DNA of 64,000 bases from Chloranthus sessilifolius. Its lineage: Eukaryota; Streptophyta; Magnoliopsida; Chloranthales; Chloranthaceae. Position numbers and translations under genes: made by a program. The DNA is taken from contig CM037590.1 in NCBI GenBank assembly GCA_021018995.1, forward strand, positions 38,132,287 through 38,196,286, given 5' to 3'. This document shows positions 43,871-55,849 of this stretch, piece by piece (the first letter of the stretch is position 1; each line of letters starts with the position of its first letter). The notes beneath the pieces are model-generated. The model saw nothing but the letters and a program-made list of their open reading frames with translations. It searched no databases and was not told the DNA's origin.

Positions 43871-45913
43871 AGGTTTATTCAAGAGTTGAAATCAGGTGCA
43901 TGGGCCAGAGCACCGAACATGATGTACAGTTCGTCTTCTCGACGCACATGGCATTAGTGTTCACTGATAGAGATAATTCACATGGTGTTTAATCTCACCA
44001 TAGGCTAATCTCAGTCAGTAATAGTAGTAAGATCCTGAGGAGATCCGTCAAACTCAAACATTCCCAATTCAACAGTAGATCTCCTCGTCAGATGAGTAAC
44101 TGAACCTATTCCAATTTTCAAATGCAGTATATAAATAAGATATTTACAAACACTTATAAGATATTTACAAACATCACCAACGCTAGATAGCGGTATTATG
44201 AAGCATTTGATCTTTGGGTGAGGTCATTTATCCGGAAGTTTATCTTCATAATCCCTTTGAATCGTCTACTCCGTATGTGCTTCAATCAGTTGAACCCTCG
44301 AACTGATACATATCTTACGATACAGATACAGTGTCGCTGATACCATATCAATCGATTTATTTTTTTTAAGAGTAAAAGTAAAAAATGAAAAACTGGTTGT
44401 ATCAATTAGTAGCGGCCAATACCGAGATAGTATTGGCCAATATCAGTCTGATACCGATACCATCCGATACCTGTATTGGAGTGGTATTGGTATCGGTTCT
44501 CAACGAACTCAATACGTATTGGTATCGACTGAGTTTTGATTCCATGCTAGAAAGAATTGACTGGCAGAAAATATATGCAGCGCCATATTTTATTTTATTT
44601 TTTTTATAACGGGTGTCCAGCCTCTTAGAGCACCCGATTAAGTCCCAGATAAGTGCAACACTCACACATCACACGTATCAGACAGTAGGGATAAATACGC
44701 TGCACCATATTGCTTAAAAGTATGTGATGGGCAAGGGTGTTTACCTATTAATCTTTAATGGTAAGGGTGTGATGGTAAGGGTGTTTACCTATTAATCTCT
44801 GGGAGGACTATGTTTATATTAGCGGGTGGCACTCATGGTTTTCGTTATCTCCGGAGACGAAATGCCTTGGGCGATATGTTTCATATCTCGGGGCTGAGCG
44901 AGACAATAATCATATCACGTCTTGCCCTGAGATGCTGGAGAGAAACTTGCCTTTTTCAAAATTAATTCATATAGGATGTTATACCAAATCACATGTGAAA
45001 GTGTACAAATCGTCGTGGCCCTATTTTGACTCAGCATGTGTACTTTACAATCTTAGGTTGTATACAATCTATGTGATGACCCATAAACGGGTGTCATACT
45101 TTGCAAATTTGCTCACTTTAATATCTGCCATTTTATTTTACTGTTTAATTTCTAATATTGGAACTCATTGATCAAACAATTTGCACCATCTTATAGGTGC
45201 GATTTTTTAAGTGAGATCTGTTCCAATAATGGACAACCACTTGGACTATTCATATTGATCACAGATATTTGCCTCGTGACATAACAATGAAATGTAGTTT
45301 AATGGTATAAGATCAAACACATACTTTAACGGTGTAAAAAAATTTTAACTCTATTTTTCATATCATGCTGTATCCCCGAGACGTCTTTAGGTATTAGCAC
45401 TATCCAATGTATCTCGTATTTCTTAGATTTAAATTATGATGGCACTTGCTATGCCATGTGTAGAGAAAAGACAATATATTTTGCCTTAATCTATATATAG
45501 AGATGTATAAAGACTGTGTTTGATAGGTATTCTTGGGCGGGAAAATAGACGGCACATTCCGAAACCTTGTGATGCATTGAGACCTTCATGCACTACAAAG
45601 TCCGCATGTGTAGAAGATCACCCTGACGTGGTCCAGTCCACTTCATGCTATTACCGCACTTCATAGACAAGGGACATTTAATACCAATATGGTGTTTAAA
45701 TGATCCTACACCATTAAAATTAAACTTTTCATCTCACACCATTTAAGTGTGATTTAATCATTATGCATGTGGGTCACATTTGTGATCAATCTAAATTGTC
45801 CAAGTGACAATCTATCATTAGAACATGTCTCAGCCAAAAAATAAATGCCTATAGCTAGACCCATCCTATTGTCAATAGATTGGGTGATTTAAATCTCTCT
45901 GAAAAGCCGTTGT
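43871..45913. other. Intergenic; one possible degenerate MITE
   Basis: No gene recognised. About 44290-44555 has many 'gatac(c/t)' and 'ggtatcgg' motifs; its left edge (ctcgaactgatac) and the inverse of its right edge (actcagtcgatac) are weakly similar, like the terminal repeats of the 5746-6093 MITE type, but no TSD was found. The rest is AT-rich and shows nothing further. Confidence 0.4.
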
Positions 45914-46402
45914 TAGGCTTTCTATGTTCGTTATCCCCTGTTTTGTTTACTATAATATGATTATTTCCAATTCCGAAAAGTTTGGTCTATGTTTGGTGCT
46001 TAATAGTGTTTCTGAGTTTAATATTCTGGTTAACTATTAGCTTTTGTTTGCATAAACTAGTTTAAATTCTGGAACTTATACTGTTGAGTATAACTTTCAG
46101 ATTACAACCTACAATCCACCATGGTAATTGGAGCTTAGGATTGACTTGCTTCCCCAACATCCTAACATTATCTAGCTTATGAAATAGCCTTTTAGCAACC
46201 AAAGCCTTCCAAAATCCAATATTATTGTAATGGTGCAAAGTTCTAACAAGGCTATTTATTTTTTAACAAAATGAATAAATTAGGTCGTCTGGGGTTTCCC
46301 AACATGTTTTTCTGCAATATATTTATTTACAAAATAGATTGGGGTTCACCTTAAACATTTTCCAATATTCACATTAGAAAATATTGATGTATTTATTCAC
46401 AG

Positions 46403-46720
46403 GATCTCGTTGAACAAACAATGGCGAGAGAAAAGTTTTATGCTGTCTTCGAAGGTAGAAGACCTAGTATCTATAGTAATTGGGAAGATTGCTATAAACA
46501 AGTAATTGGATATAAAGGAGCATGTCATTATTCCTTCCGTTCGCTACAGCAAGCAGAAGAACGGTTTAGGAGATTCAAGAGAGAGAATGATAAAGGCCGA
46601 TATTTTCCTTCTACGTCGGTATGTGTAATGAAGCTCATGGTGTCGCTCATTTTATATTTTCTATTAGCTTATGTATTTTTCTTTGAGACCAACTCTGTTG
46701 ATCGCATTCACAGAGATTAG
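46403..46720 (+). CDS. RNase H1 hybrid-binding-domain exon, copy B
   Basis: Counterpart of 36141-36464. The acceptor AG is at 46401-46402 and the reading DLVEQT, MAREKFYAVFEGRRPSIY follows. The motif residues of the Cauli_VI / RNase H1 N-terminal fold (F..VF.GRRP.IY..WEDC..QV.GYKGA..SF) are kept. A strong donor, TCG|GTATGTG, is at 46618/46619, which would give an exon of 46403-46618 ending on a codon boundary at STS; otherwise the frame runs to a stop at 46720. The two copies differ by only about a dozen residues, most outside the motif. Partner exons and an RNase H catalytic domain are not evident. Confidence 0.6.
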   Translation, partial: DLVEQTMAREKFYAVFEGRRPSIYSNWEDCYKQVIGYKGACHYSFRSLQQAEERFRRFKRENDKGRYFPSTSVCVMKLMVSLILYFLLAYVFFFETNSVDRIHRD

Positions 46721-47611
46721 GACCATGACCGCCCACTTTTAGGCCACGTGACACACATCTTTGGTCAGTCCAATGAATATAAGTAGCAGCCTATTTTTGG
46801 CACCTCTCAGCCAAAGAATCATCCCTCTAAGAGCATTGGAACCATCCAATCGGTGCACTTTAATCTTAACCATTGAGAAAATATGCATAATAGTCCATTT
46901 AGAGTGCATAGATACGACGGTTCAGATCCTCTAGTAAGTGTGATCTTTGGGTCTACGATAGGTTCTAATATGTGCTAGCACCTTGATGAATTGGATTGCT
47001 AAAATTATATGCAACTTAGGCTACAAATTGGGGGCTCTCAAGCCACATTTTGTAAAGAGGCGGACATTTGCCTTGTATCCTTTTTGTTTTTTCTGAACAA
47101 TATGTATTTTTAAGAAAGTAATGTATGATGCTTTAATCATTAGTTAGCTCCATCTTACTTCTATAAAATGCAGATATGGTTTGGGTGAATTTCTTAGTTA
47201 ACTGTTGTTGATCTCTTTTTTGGGATTTTGAGGGATTTGGGTAATGGGTTTGGCTCAATTTTGTGTTTCTTTGAATGTAATGCTGCAATATCTAGTGCTG
47301 TTATTTCTCAGGTACACAGATACTGTCTTTCTAAGATTTTAGAGAAATATTCTTATTTATCGTCATTTTCTTTCGTCACCATCCATTTATTCTCCTCGTT
47401 CATGATATCTCGAGTCTCATTGCAATGGTCCTTTGCAATCACAATCATGTCTAACTGTCCAAATTAAGGGTACCTCGATTGGAGATGTGACTTCTTTAGT
47501 TTTCCCAAAAGGTTTGCTAGTCATATGAACCATTTTGAAAGGTAACTACTCTTCTGTGTACTACCTAAATCGTAATGTGATTTCGATAAGCTAAGATCAT
47601 CATTTGGTTGC

Positions 47612-48660
47612 TGACGGGGACGCCACATATATGGACATTGGATTCGGACCACATCGTTTCTACTAGCGTCGAAAGAAGAAGCGGAATAGAAGTCAGAGCT
47701 AGGGAAAGATGAAAATTCTGGAGAATTGGAGGAACTTACGATAAATTCGATCGATCGAAGTCCTTTTTTGATCGATCGAACTAGGTCGACAGAAACACTA
47801 TTTATGGAGTGTATAATTCGATCAATTGAATTGTATATTCGATCGATCGAATGTCTATTTCGATTGATCAAATTGGAGCGGCGATATATTAATACATATG
47901 TATTTCGATCGATCAAGTTTCATTTTCGATCGATCGAAATCGCACCGAGTTGTGTTAAAGTTCTAATTTCGAACTTAAGTTTTAGGGGCTTATTTGTCTT
48001 TTATTTAGTATTTGTTTTAGGGTTTTCTTTTATTGTAAGACCTCCCATATAAGGTCATTAAGATAAACAATGTAATTAGTTGATTGAATATTTGAATGCT
48101 TTTATACTTAAGTATTCTCTGCCTGAGATGGGTTTGGTGTGAGGCCAAGGGAGCGATTCCCATATATTTTTTTATCTTTGTCATCGATTTGTTGTGATCT
48201 ATTATATTTGTTATCTCTCGATCTGTGTGTGCTTCTCTAAACCCTAGTCTAATTGCTTCCTTTCGATCCCAAAACCCTAAACCTTTTGAAAATCTAAATT
48301 AAACAAAGCCAACACCCTTTCCAAACCATAAACCGATCCGAAAACCACAAGCCTACTACAAACCATAAATCCCTTTCACAACCCTATTTAGAAACCGTGA
48401 ATCTACATCAGATTGAAGACGAGCTCCTAAGCCTGGAAATAGTCAGAGTTCTATCTCTAGGCCGATCTTGCCTCAAATCTTAAAGTACTTGCGCATCTGA
48501 CTGGACCCTATTCGGATCTCGTGTGATCTACTCATCACAATTCTCCAAACCCTAAGGTATTTAAGATAATTTTGCGATTAAACTTGAATTAACTTATTTA
48601 ATTTCGGCAAAATCCGCATCAAATCATATTCAAGCATTTTAGGGTTATCGTCTCGCGTCA
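47612..48660 (+). repeat. Chromovirus-1 5' LTR
   Basis: 1049 bp, TGACGGGGACGCC to GTCTCGCGTCA. TCGATCGA palindromes lie at about 47748-47940, followed by the TATA region 'cccatataaggtc' (about 48044) and the family leader 'gatgggtttggtgtgaggcc'. Confidence 0.93.
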
Positions 48661-48664
48661 ATTT

Positions 48665-48676
48665 TTGTATCAGAGC
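48665..48676 (+). other. Chromovirus-1 primer binding site
   Basis: TTGTATCAGAGC, one base off the initiator-Met tRNA complement TGGTATCAGAGC, 4 bases after the LTR. Confidence 0.8.
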
Positions 48677-48769
48677 TCTAGGTTAGGGCATCTTTGCTTG
48701 TCATATTTATTTTATTGCATTATTTTCTTTTGTGAGTCCATATTGCATTTCATATTAGAACCCTAAAAG

Positions 48770-51700
48770 ACCTTGTGATCACCACGGAATCGGATGAGGT
48801 TCTTGATACTCTCAGAGCTATGTGAGAAGAATTTGGTGCGATTAATGCACGTATGAATACCATAGAGCAAGCCCAAACATCCTTAGGAGTTGGTAATGAT
48901 AGATTACGTGATCGAATCAACCAACTTGAAGCGGTGGGTGGACTTAAAAATCAACACCAAGAGCGTGAGGGTCCTCACTTTGAACGCGATGGTCGCCAAG
49001 ACATTCGGAACCGGAACCGTAGGAATCATCATAGAGATGACTATGACCCCGAAGTTCAACTCCTCAAGAATGTCTGAGTTGAGATTCCGACTTTCGATTG
49101 AAGAATGGACCCTACCGTCTTCCTCGATTGGCTTTCCGACATGGACCAACACTTTGATTAGTATGCCATGAATGACGACCGTTGCGTCAGGCTCGCTAAA
49201 ATGAAATTGGTTGGTCAAGCTCGACTTTTCTGGCTCAATGTCGAGCGCATCAGGGTGAATGCGGGTTGTCCTCTCATTACCCGTTGGGACGACATGAAGG
49301 AACGACTTACTGAGAAGTATGTTCCTTTATCATACCACCAACGCCTCCATGACCAGTGGCAAAATTTACGTCATGGTGGTATACCCGTTACCAATTACAT
49401 TGCCAAATTCGAAGAATTCATGATGAGGGCCAAAGTATCGGAAGACCCTGAAATCACTCTCTCTAGATTCCACACCAGATTGCGACTTGATTTGTAAAAA
49501 GAGTTGATTTCTCACCCAATGGAAACTCTTGAAAGATGTTATGTCGTTGTGCAAGATCTTGAACGGTACTTGAAAACCTCGGTGGTAAAGAGAACCGAGC
49601 CACAATATAGTAGTCAACGATCCGATGAGGGATGATTAAATCCTCCTCCCAAACCTACACAACCCGGCCCTGCCAATTCGAGGTTTGAAAGGGGAAAAGG
49701 TGTAGTCGAAGAATCCTCAAGGGTTAATTCTCAAGTGCTATAAATGTCATGGGATGGGACACTTTGCCGCCCAATGCCCAACTAAAGACCCCCAAAGGAC
49801 TCCCTTCATTGAGGGAGAGGAGGATGATGATGAGGTAGTGGTTGAAGAAGTATTTGAACCGATTAGCACACCCAGTGATGAGGAGGGTGATGTTATTGGT
49901 CATGCTTAAGTTGTGAAGTGTGCCCTTGCACAGCCTCAGCGGGATGAAAAGGATGTCTGGCGAAAGAAGAACATCTTCCACACCTTTGCCAGATTTTGTG
50001 AAAAGAATTATAGGGTCATCGTGGATAGTGGTAGTTGTACTAACATAATATCAACTCATGTCGTACGCCGCTTGGGGCTTACACCTGAAGCCCACCCGAG
50101 ACCTTATAAGGTCTCATGGGTCAATTCATCATCCATTCCCGTGTCGAAAAGGTGTCACGTACCGATTCAATTAGGTTCTTATTCGGATACCTTATGGTGT
50201 GATGTGGTGTCGATGGATGTGGGCAATATCATTTTGGGAAGGCCGTGGCTCTACGACATGGATGTGACTCTCTCTAGTCAATCAAACATATGCAAGTTCA
50301 TGTATAAGGGCAAAAAGATCACTTTACCTCCCAAAACACCATCGACCAACACATTCGAAAAGAAGGGCGAGTCTTCTAAAGCCATTAATATTATGAGCCC
50401 TTCTAAGTTCGAGAAGGCATCGATAGATGAAAGTGTGGTGTACGTAGTTGTCACCGTAGAGAGTGCTCCCGAGTTGGCGAGCGAGTGTCCCAAGGAGATT
50501 GAGCCAATCCTGAATAGACTTAGTTCCCGGATCTACCTTACCGAACCTGCCCCACTATAGGTTGAATCCGGTTAAGCACATCGAGTTGACTTAGCAAGTC
50601 AATGAGCTCCTTCAGAAGGGGTTCATTCAAGAGAGCATGAGCCCGTGTGTCGTACCTGCCCTACTCACTCCTAAGAAAGATAGTACGTGACGCATGTGTG
50701 TGGATAGCCGTGCAATCAATAAGATTACGGTTAAGTATCGGTTTCCCATACCAAGGCTCGATGATATGCTCGATATGATAGTTAGTACCACTATCTTTTC
50801 AAAGATAGACCTTAAGAGTGGCTACCATCAAGTCCGCATCCGCCCCGGAGATGAGTGGAAAACCACCTTTAAGACTAAAGATGGTCTCTATGAGTGGATG
50901 GTCATGCCATTTGAGTTTTCTAACGTCCTGAGTACTTTCATGCGGCTTATGACCCAAGCGTTGAGGTCGTTTCTAGGCAACTTCTTTGTTGTTTATTTCT
51001 ATGACATTTTGATCTATAGTCATGACAAGGATCAATACTTGAACCACCTTAGGTTGGTTTGTGAAACCCTCAAGGGCGAGAAATTGTTTGCAAATCTCAA
51101 GAACTGCACCTTCATGCAATATTCCGTTGTCTTCTTGGGATTCATTATCTCGGCCGATGGAATGGTCGCGGACCCTGAAAAGGTTAAAGCCATTGTGGAG
51201 TGGCCCGAACCTAAGAACATACACGATGTCCGCAGCTTTCATGGTTTGGCTACTTTCTATCGTCGCTTCATCAGAAGCTTTAACACCATTATGGCCCCAA
51301 TCACAGATTGCATGAAAAAGAAGGGCTTTAAATGGGGCAAAGTAGCGGCGAAAGCCTTTGTTGAGATCAAACAACGAATGAGTAGTGCACCCGTCATGCG
51401 ATTGTCGGACTTTTCTAAAGTCTTTGAAGTCTCATGCGACGCATCGGGTGTAGGCATAGGAAAAGTGCTTAGCCAAGAGGGTCACCTAGTAGCCTATTTT
51501 AGTGAAAAACTTAACGAGGCAAAGCAAAAATACTCCACCTATGACAAGAAGTTCTATGCGGTCGTTCGATCTATTTGGTATTGGAAACATTACCTTAGGC
51601 CGCAGAAATTTGTGTTGTTCTTTGACCATGAAGCCTTATGCTTTCTTGCTTTACAGAAAAAGTTGAACCCAAGGCATGCGAAGTGGGTTGAGTACCTTCA

Positions 51701-53322
51701 AGGGTTCACATTCGTGTTAAAGCATAAGGTCGATGCTGAAAATAGGGCCGCTGATGCACTTAGTCGGCGAGTGGTGACTTTGCGCACAATGAGCACCGAA
51801 GTCGTCGGGTTCGAACGATTAAAGGATGAGTACCCCGATTGCCCAAACTTTGGGGTTGAGTACACTGCTCTCCTTAGTAACCCGACCAGCACACACTCCG
51901 TGTACACCATCCACGATGGGTACTTGTTTAAAGGCAATCGCTTTTGTATCCCTCGCACTTCATTGCGTGACTTTCTCATTTGGGAGTTACATGCTAGAGG
52001 GATGGCGGGACATTTCGGGCGTAATAAAACTATCGCGCTCGTAGAGGATAGGTTCTTTTAGTCTAGCCTAATGAGAGATGTCGTCTGGGTTGTTAAACAT
52101 TGTCGTACTTGCCAAGTGTCAAAACAGACTAAGCAAAATACCGGCTTGTACACCCCGTTACCCGTGCTACACACACCGTGGCAAGACCTCTCAATGGACT
52201 TCGTGCTTGGACTTCCCAAAACTCCAAGGAAGCACGATTCCATCTATGTCGTAGTGGACCGATTCTCCTAGATGGCCCACTTCATTCCTTGTTCCAAAAC
52301 CTCCGATGCATCCCATATTGCTAAATTATTTTTCGCGGAGGTAGTGCTTCTTCATGGGTTGCCCAAAACCATTGTGTCTGATAGGGATGTTAAATCTACT
52401 AGCTATTTTTGGAAGACCCTTTGGCACATGATGGGCGCATTGCTCCAATTCTCGACAGCTTACCACCCTCAAACGGATGGCCAAACCGAAAGCACCAATA
52501 GGAGCCTTGGGAATCTCCTTCGTAATCTTGTCAGTGATCATGTTAGGACCTAAGATACCATCTTATCCACAGCTGAGTTTGCCTATAATAATTCTGTCAA
52601 TAGGTCCGTAGGCATGAGTCCTTTCGAGGTAGTACATGGTCATAGGCGTAGGACCCAATTAGATTTGATCCTCATGTCTGCATCCCATAGAGTGTCAGAG
52701 TCCATCGATGCATTTGCACAACACATTCATAGCTTACATGCCGAAATTAAATAAAAAATTAATTCAAGCAACAGTCGATATAAATTATCTGCAGATGCTC
52801 ACAGGCGTACTAAAGAATTTCACGTGGGTGATTACGTGATGGTCCGGATAGGCCTGAATAGTTCTCATCGGGATCCGCAAAGAAACTCCTATCTCGAGGT
52901 GTTGGGCCTTTGAAAATTTTGGCTAAGAGTGGCCCTAATACATTCGTGCTCGAGCTTCCTCCAGGTACGGGAGTTAGTTTAACGTTCAACGTGGAGGACT
53001 TGGTTCCTTACTTGGGTTTCACCCCACCTCCTGAAAATCTACTCCAACCATTTCCTAGTCCCAATTCCAACCCAACCTTGCAGCATGTACCTCTTCCTTC
53101 CCCAAGCAGACAGAGAACAGATAAAATAGAGGATATAATCAATGATCATGTCGTCTCTACATATGACGGGAGATTCCAGAAGTACTTGGTCAAATGGGTC
53201 GGCAAACCGGAGTCCGAAAACACTTGAATCCACGAGAATGAAGTTTGCCGCTTGAACCCCGACCTGCTAGACATCTACCACGAGCACGTTTCATCAGTGA
53301 TGAAACCTTTTTGGTCTAGGGG
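48770..53322 (+). pseudogene. Chromovirus-1 gag-pol, broken
   Basis: Gag (about 48770-49680) holds the LDWLSDMD and W...ER......RWDDMKERL regions; zinc knuckle CYKCHGMGHFAAQC at 49736-49779; protease IVDSGSCTN near 50020-50047; RT from about 50694, with KIDLKSGYHQVRIRP. The catalytic box is YFYD (50994-51005) rather than YFDD, so the first catalytic Asp is lost. RNase H has SCDASGVGIG. The integrase zinc finger (H...H...CRTC) spans about 51985-52115, and its core has [16 protein letters not shown] with the catalytic Glu. A chromodomain (about 53127-53280) contains YLVKWVGKPESENT followed by a stop in place of Trp. At least ten stops or frameshifts; inactive. Confidence 0.93.
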
Positions 53323-53325
53323 AAT

Positions 53326-54429
53326 TGATGGGGACACCACATACATAGACATTGGATTCGGACCACATCGTTTCTATCGGCGTCGAAAGAAGAAGCGGAA
53401 TGGAAGTCAGAGCTAGGGAAAGATGAAAATTCTAGAGAATTGGAGGAACTTACGATAAATTCGATCGATCGAATCAAAATCTCGATCGATCAAAATTTTC
53501 GATCGAAGTCCTTTTTCAATCGATCGAACTAGGTCGACAGAAACACTATTTTTGGAGTGTATAATTCAATCGATCGAATTGTATATTCGATCGATCGAAT
53601 GTCCATTTTGATCGATCGAGTTTCACTTTCGATCGATCGAATTGGAGCGGCGATATATTAATATATATGTATTTCGATCGATCGAGTTTCATTTTCGATC
53701 AATTGAAATCGCGCCGAGTTGTGATAAAGTTCCGATTTTGAACTTAAGTTTTAGAGGCTTATTTGTCTTTTATTTAGTATTTGTTTTAGGGTTTTCTTTT
53801 ATTGTAAGACCTCCTATATAAAGGCATTAAGATAAATAATGTAATTAGTTGATTGAATATTTGAATGCTTTGATGCTTGAGTATTCTCTGTCTAAGATGG
53901 GTTTGGTGTGAGGCGAAGGGAGCGATTCCCATATATCTTTGTATCTTTGTCATCGATTTGCTGTGATCTATTATATTTGCTATCTCTCGATCTATGTGTG
54001 CTTCTCTAAACCCTAGTCTAATTCCTTCCTTACGATCCCAAAACCATAAACCTTTTGAAAGCCTAAATCAAACAAAGCCAACACCCTTTCCAAACCATAA
54101 ACCAATCCGAAAACGACAAGCCTACTACAAACCATAAATCCCTTTCATAACCCTATATAGAAACCATGAATCTACATCGGACTGAAGACGAGCGCCTAAG
54201 CCTGAAAAAAGTTAGAGTTCTATCTCTAGGCCGATCTCGCCTCAAATCTAAAAATACTTGCGCATCGGACTGGACCCTATTCGGATTTCGTGTGATCTAC
54301 TCATCACAATTCTCTAAACGCTAAGGTATTTAAGATAATTTTATGATTAAACTTGAATTAACTTATTTAATTTCGGCAAAACCCGCATCAAATCATATTC
54401 ACGCATTTTAGGGTTACCGTCCCGCGTCA
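53326..54429 (+). repeat. Chromovirus-1 3' LTR
   Basis: 1104 bp, TGATGGGGACACC to GTCCCGCGTCA, just after the 'tctaggggaat' purine tract. About 55 bp longer than its partner because of extra TCGATCGA units near 53459-53720. Confidence 0.93.
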
Positions 54430-54639
54430 GTTGCAATCTTCCCTCTTTCAGAGTTCATATATGGCTGCTCACCTGTTCCCTCTCAAGAGTTAATGGGTCA
54501 TTGATTCTGTACGGGTGGCACAGATTTTCATCTAATAGTCCTACTCTGTGCCAAGATGAAGCTAGGGTCTGGGATGTAACCAGCTTTACATGGTCGACAT
54601 TTGAATAGTAAGAGAAAGAGGAAAGCTGAATTCAGTTGG

Positions 54640-55667
54640 TGACGGGGATGCCGACATTGTAGACATTAGATACGGACCGTTTCGCATGTACCGGCGTTAG
54701 AAGAAGCGAAACCGAAATGGAGATTGAAACCCAACTTAAAAAGTCAGCGTGCTGGAGCAATGCCAGTTAATCGATCAAAATCTTGTATTCGATCAATTGA
54801 CTGCGGCCTGTGAGGGAATATTTATAACGATATATATATATATATATATATATAAGTCAATCGATCGAATTCTATCTGTCGATCGCTTGACTGGCGCGAA
54901 CATGGGTTTTTCTACAGAATTCAAAGTTGAGTTTCTAGGGGCAAACTTGTCTTTTAGTATTTGTTTTAGGGTTTTCTTATCTTTTAAAGGCTTCCTATAT
55001 AAGGTCTTTTAAAAAATAATATAATCAGTTGATTATTGAATGAAAAAAGAGTTTTGCTTGTGTGCTTGAGATGAGCCTCTATAAAGAGTGAATCTTCGCT
55101 TCCCTAGAAGGGTTTGGTGTGAAGCCAAGAGTGTGAAGCTCAAAATCTATCTTCTATCTATCTCTTAATTTTATTTTAATTTCTCTGCTTGTTTTGATCC
55201 CATAAACTTCAAATCCAGCCGTTATCTTTTCCCAAAATTCCTAAATCTGCACCATTGATTTGAACCAATCTTAAAATTCTAAAATCAGCCATCCAACCTT
55301 TAAATACCTCGAAGTTTATAAATCCTAGATCTCATCTAAGTCCCCGAATCAATCTTATTCAAGCCCAGACTTCATCCTAGCCATCAAACTAACTCGAATC
55401 AGAACCCTTAGAGGACTTGTGATTCCATCATTGACCCACGAGCGGCGCCCTAATCGGGAAAAGCTAGAGTTCTACCTTTAAACAGATCTACACCGCTAAT
55501 TTAACGGATTTAACGCACGGACCGGACCCTACTCGAATCTAGTGCGATTTTTCAATGGAAAACTAAGAAACCTGAAAGTATCCACATTATTTTCAGATTT
55601 ATTGTTTAATTTTGGCAATTAATTAAATCATAGCATTCACGCAGCTTAGGGTCCTTGTCCCGCATCA
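54640..55667 (+). repeat. Chromovirus-2 5' LTR
   Basis: 1028 bp, TGACGGGGATGCC to CCCGCATCA. It has an (AT)n run (about 54831-54854), few TCGATCGA palindromes (54755-54890) and a TATA region 'cctatataagg' near 54990. A different subfamily from chromovirus-1 by LTR, though pol is close. Confidence 0.9.
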
Positions 55668-55671
55668 GTTT

Positions 55672-55683
55672 TGGTATCAAAGC
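55672..55683 (+). other. Chromovirus-2 primer binding site
   Basis: TGGTATCAAAGC, one mismatch to the initiator-Met complement, 4 bases after the LTR. Confidence 0.85.
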
Positions 55684-55849
55684 CTAAGTTCTAGGTTAGG
55701 GCATATTTGTGTGGCATTTAATTTCATTGCATTTTAATTCTCATTGCCTCTTATTTCAGTTCTTGTCAAATTGTGCACTTCTAGTGTTCGATAAAATTCC
55801 TCTTTCATTGTGGTACATATTTACATGCCCATTTAGAACCCGTAGTAGT

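Larger units (their letters stand above)
47612..54429 (+). mobile_element. Complete but decayed Ty3 chromovirus, TSD GTTGC
   Basis: A 6818 bp element: 5' LTR 47612-48660, primer site, gag, protease, RT, RNase H, integrase and C-terminal chromodomain, 3' LTR 53326-54429. Perfect 5 bp duplications GTTGC lie at 47607-47611 and 54430-54434. Removing the element and one GTTGC restores 'catttggttgcaatcttccctc', which parallels copy A at about 37350. Numerous stops break the polyprotein. The LTR palindrome arrays differ in length (1049 vs 1104 bp LTRs). Confidence 0.95.
45914..54639 (+). repeat. Segmental duplication, copy B (with chromovirus inside)
   Basis: The match to copy A starts at 'ttaggctttctatg', runs to 47611, continues at 54430-54639 after the nested chromovirus, and ends at 'gaattcagttgg', where the second chromovirus starts. 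Unlike copy A it has no TIR/GDU element. Downstream it lacks sequence equivalent to copy A 37558-39787, which appears only in copy C. Confidence 0.85.

Noticed and set aside
36141..46720. Endogenous pararetrovirus suggested by the viroplasmin-type domain
   Set aside because: No movement protein, coat, or caulimovirus RT was found; the same domain is the normal N-terminus of cellular RNase H1, and splice borders fit a host exon.
54831..54854. (AT)n tract in chromovirus-2 LTR as promoter TATA
   Set aside because: The family TATA region 'cctatataagg' lies further downstream at the position conserved in the other LTRs; the (AT)n is private to this copy.
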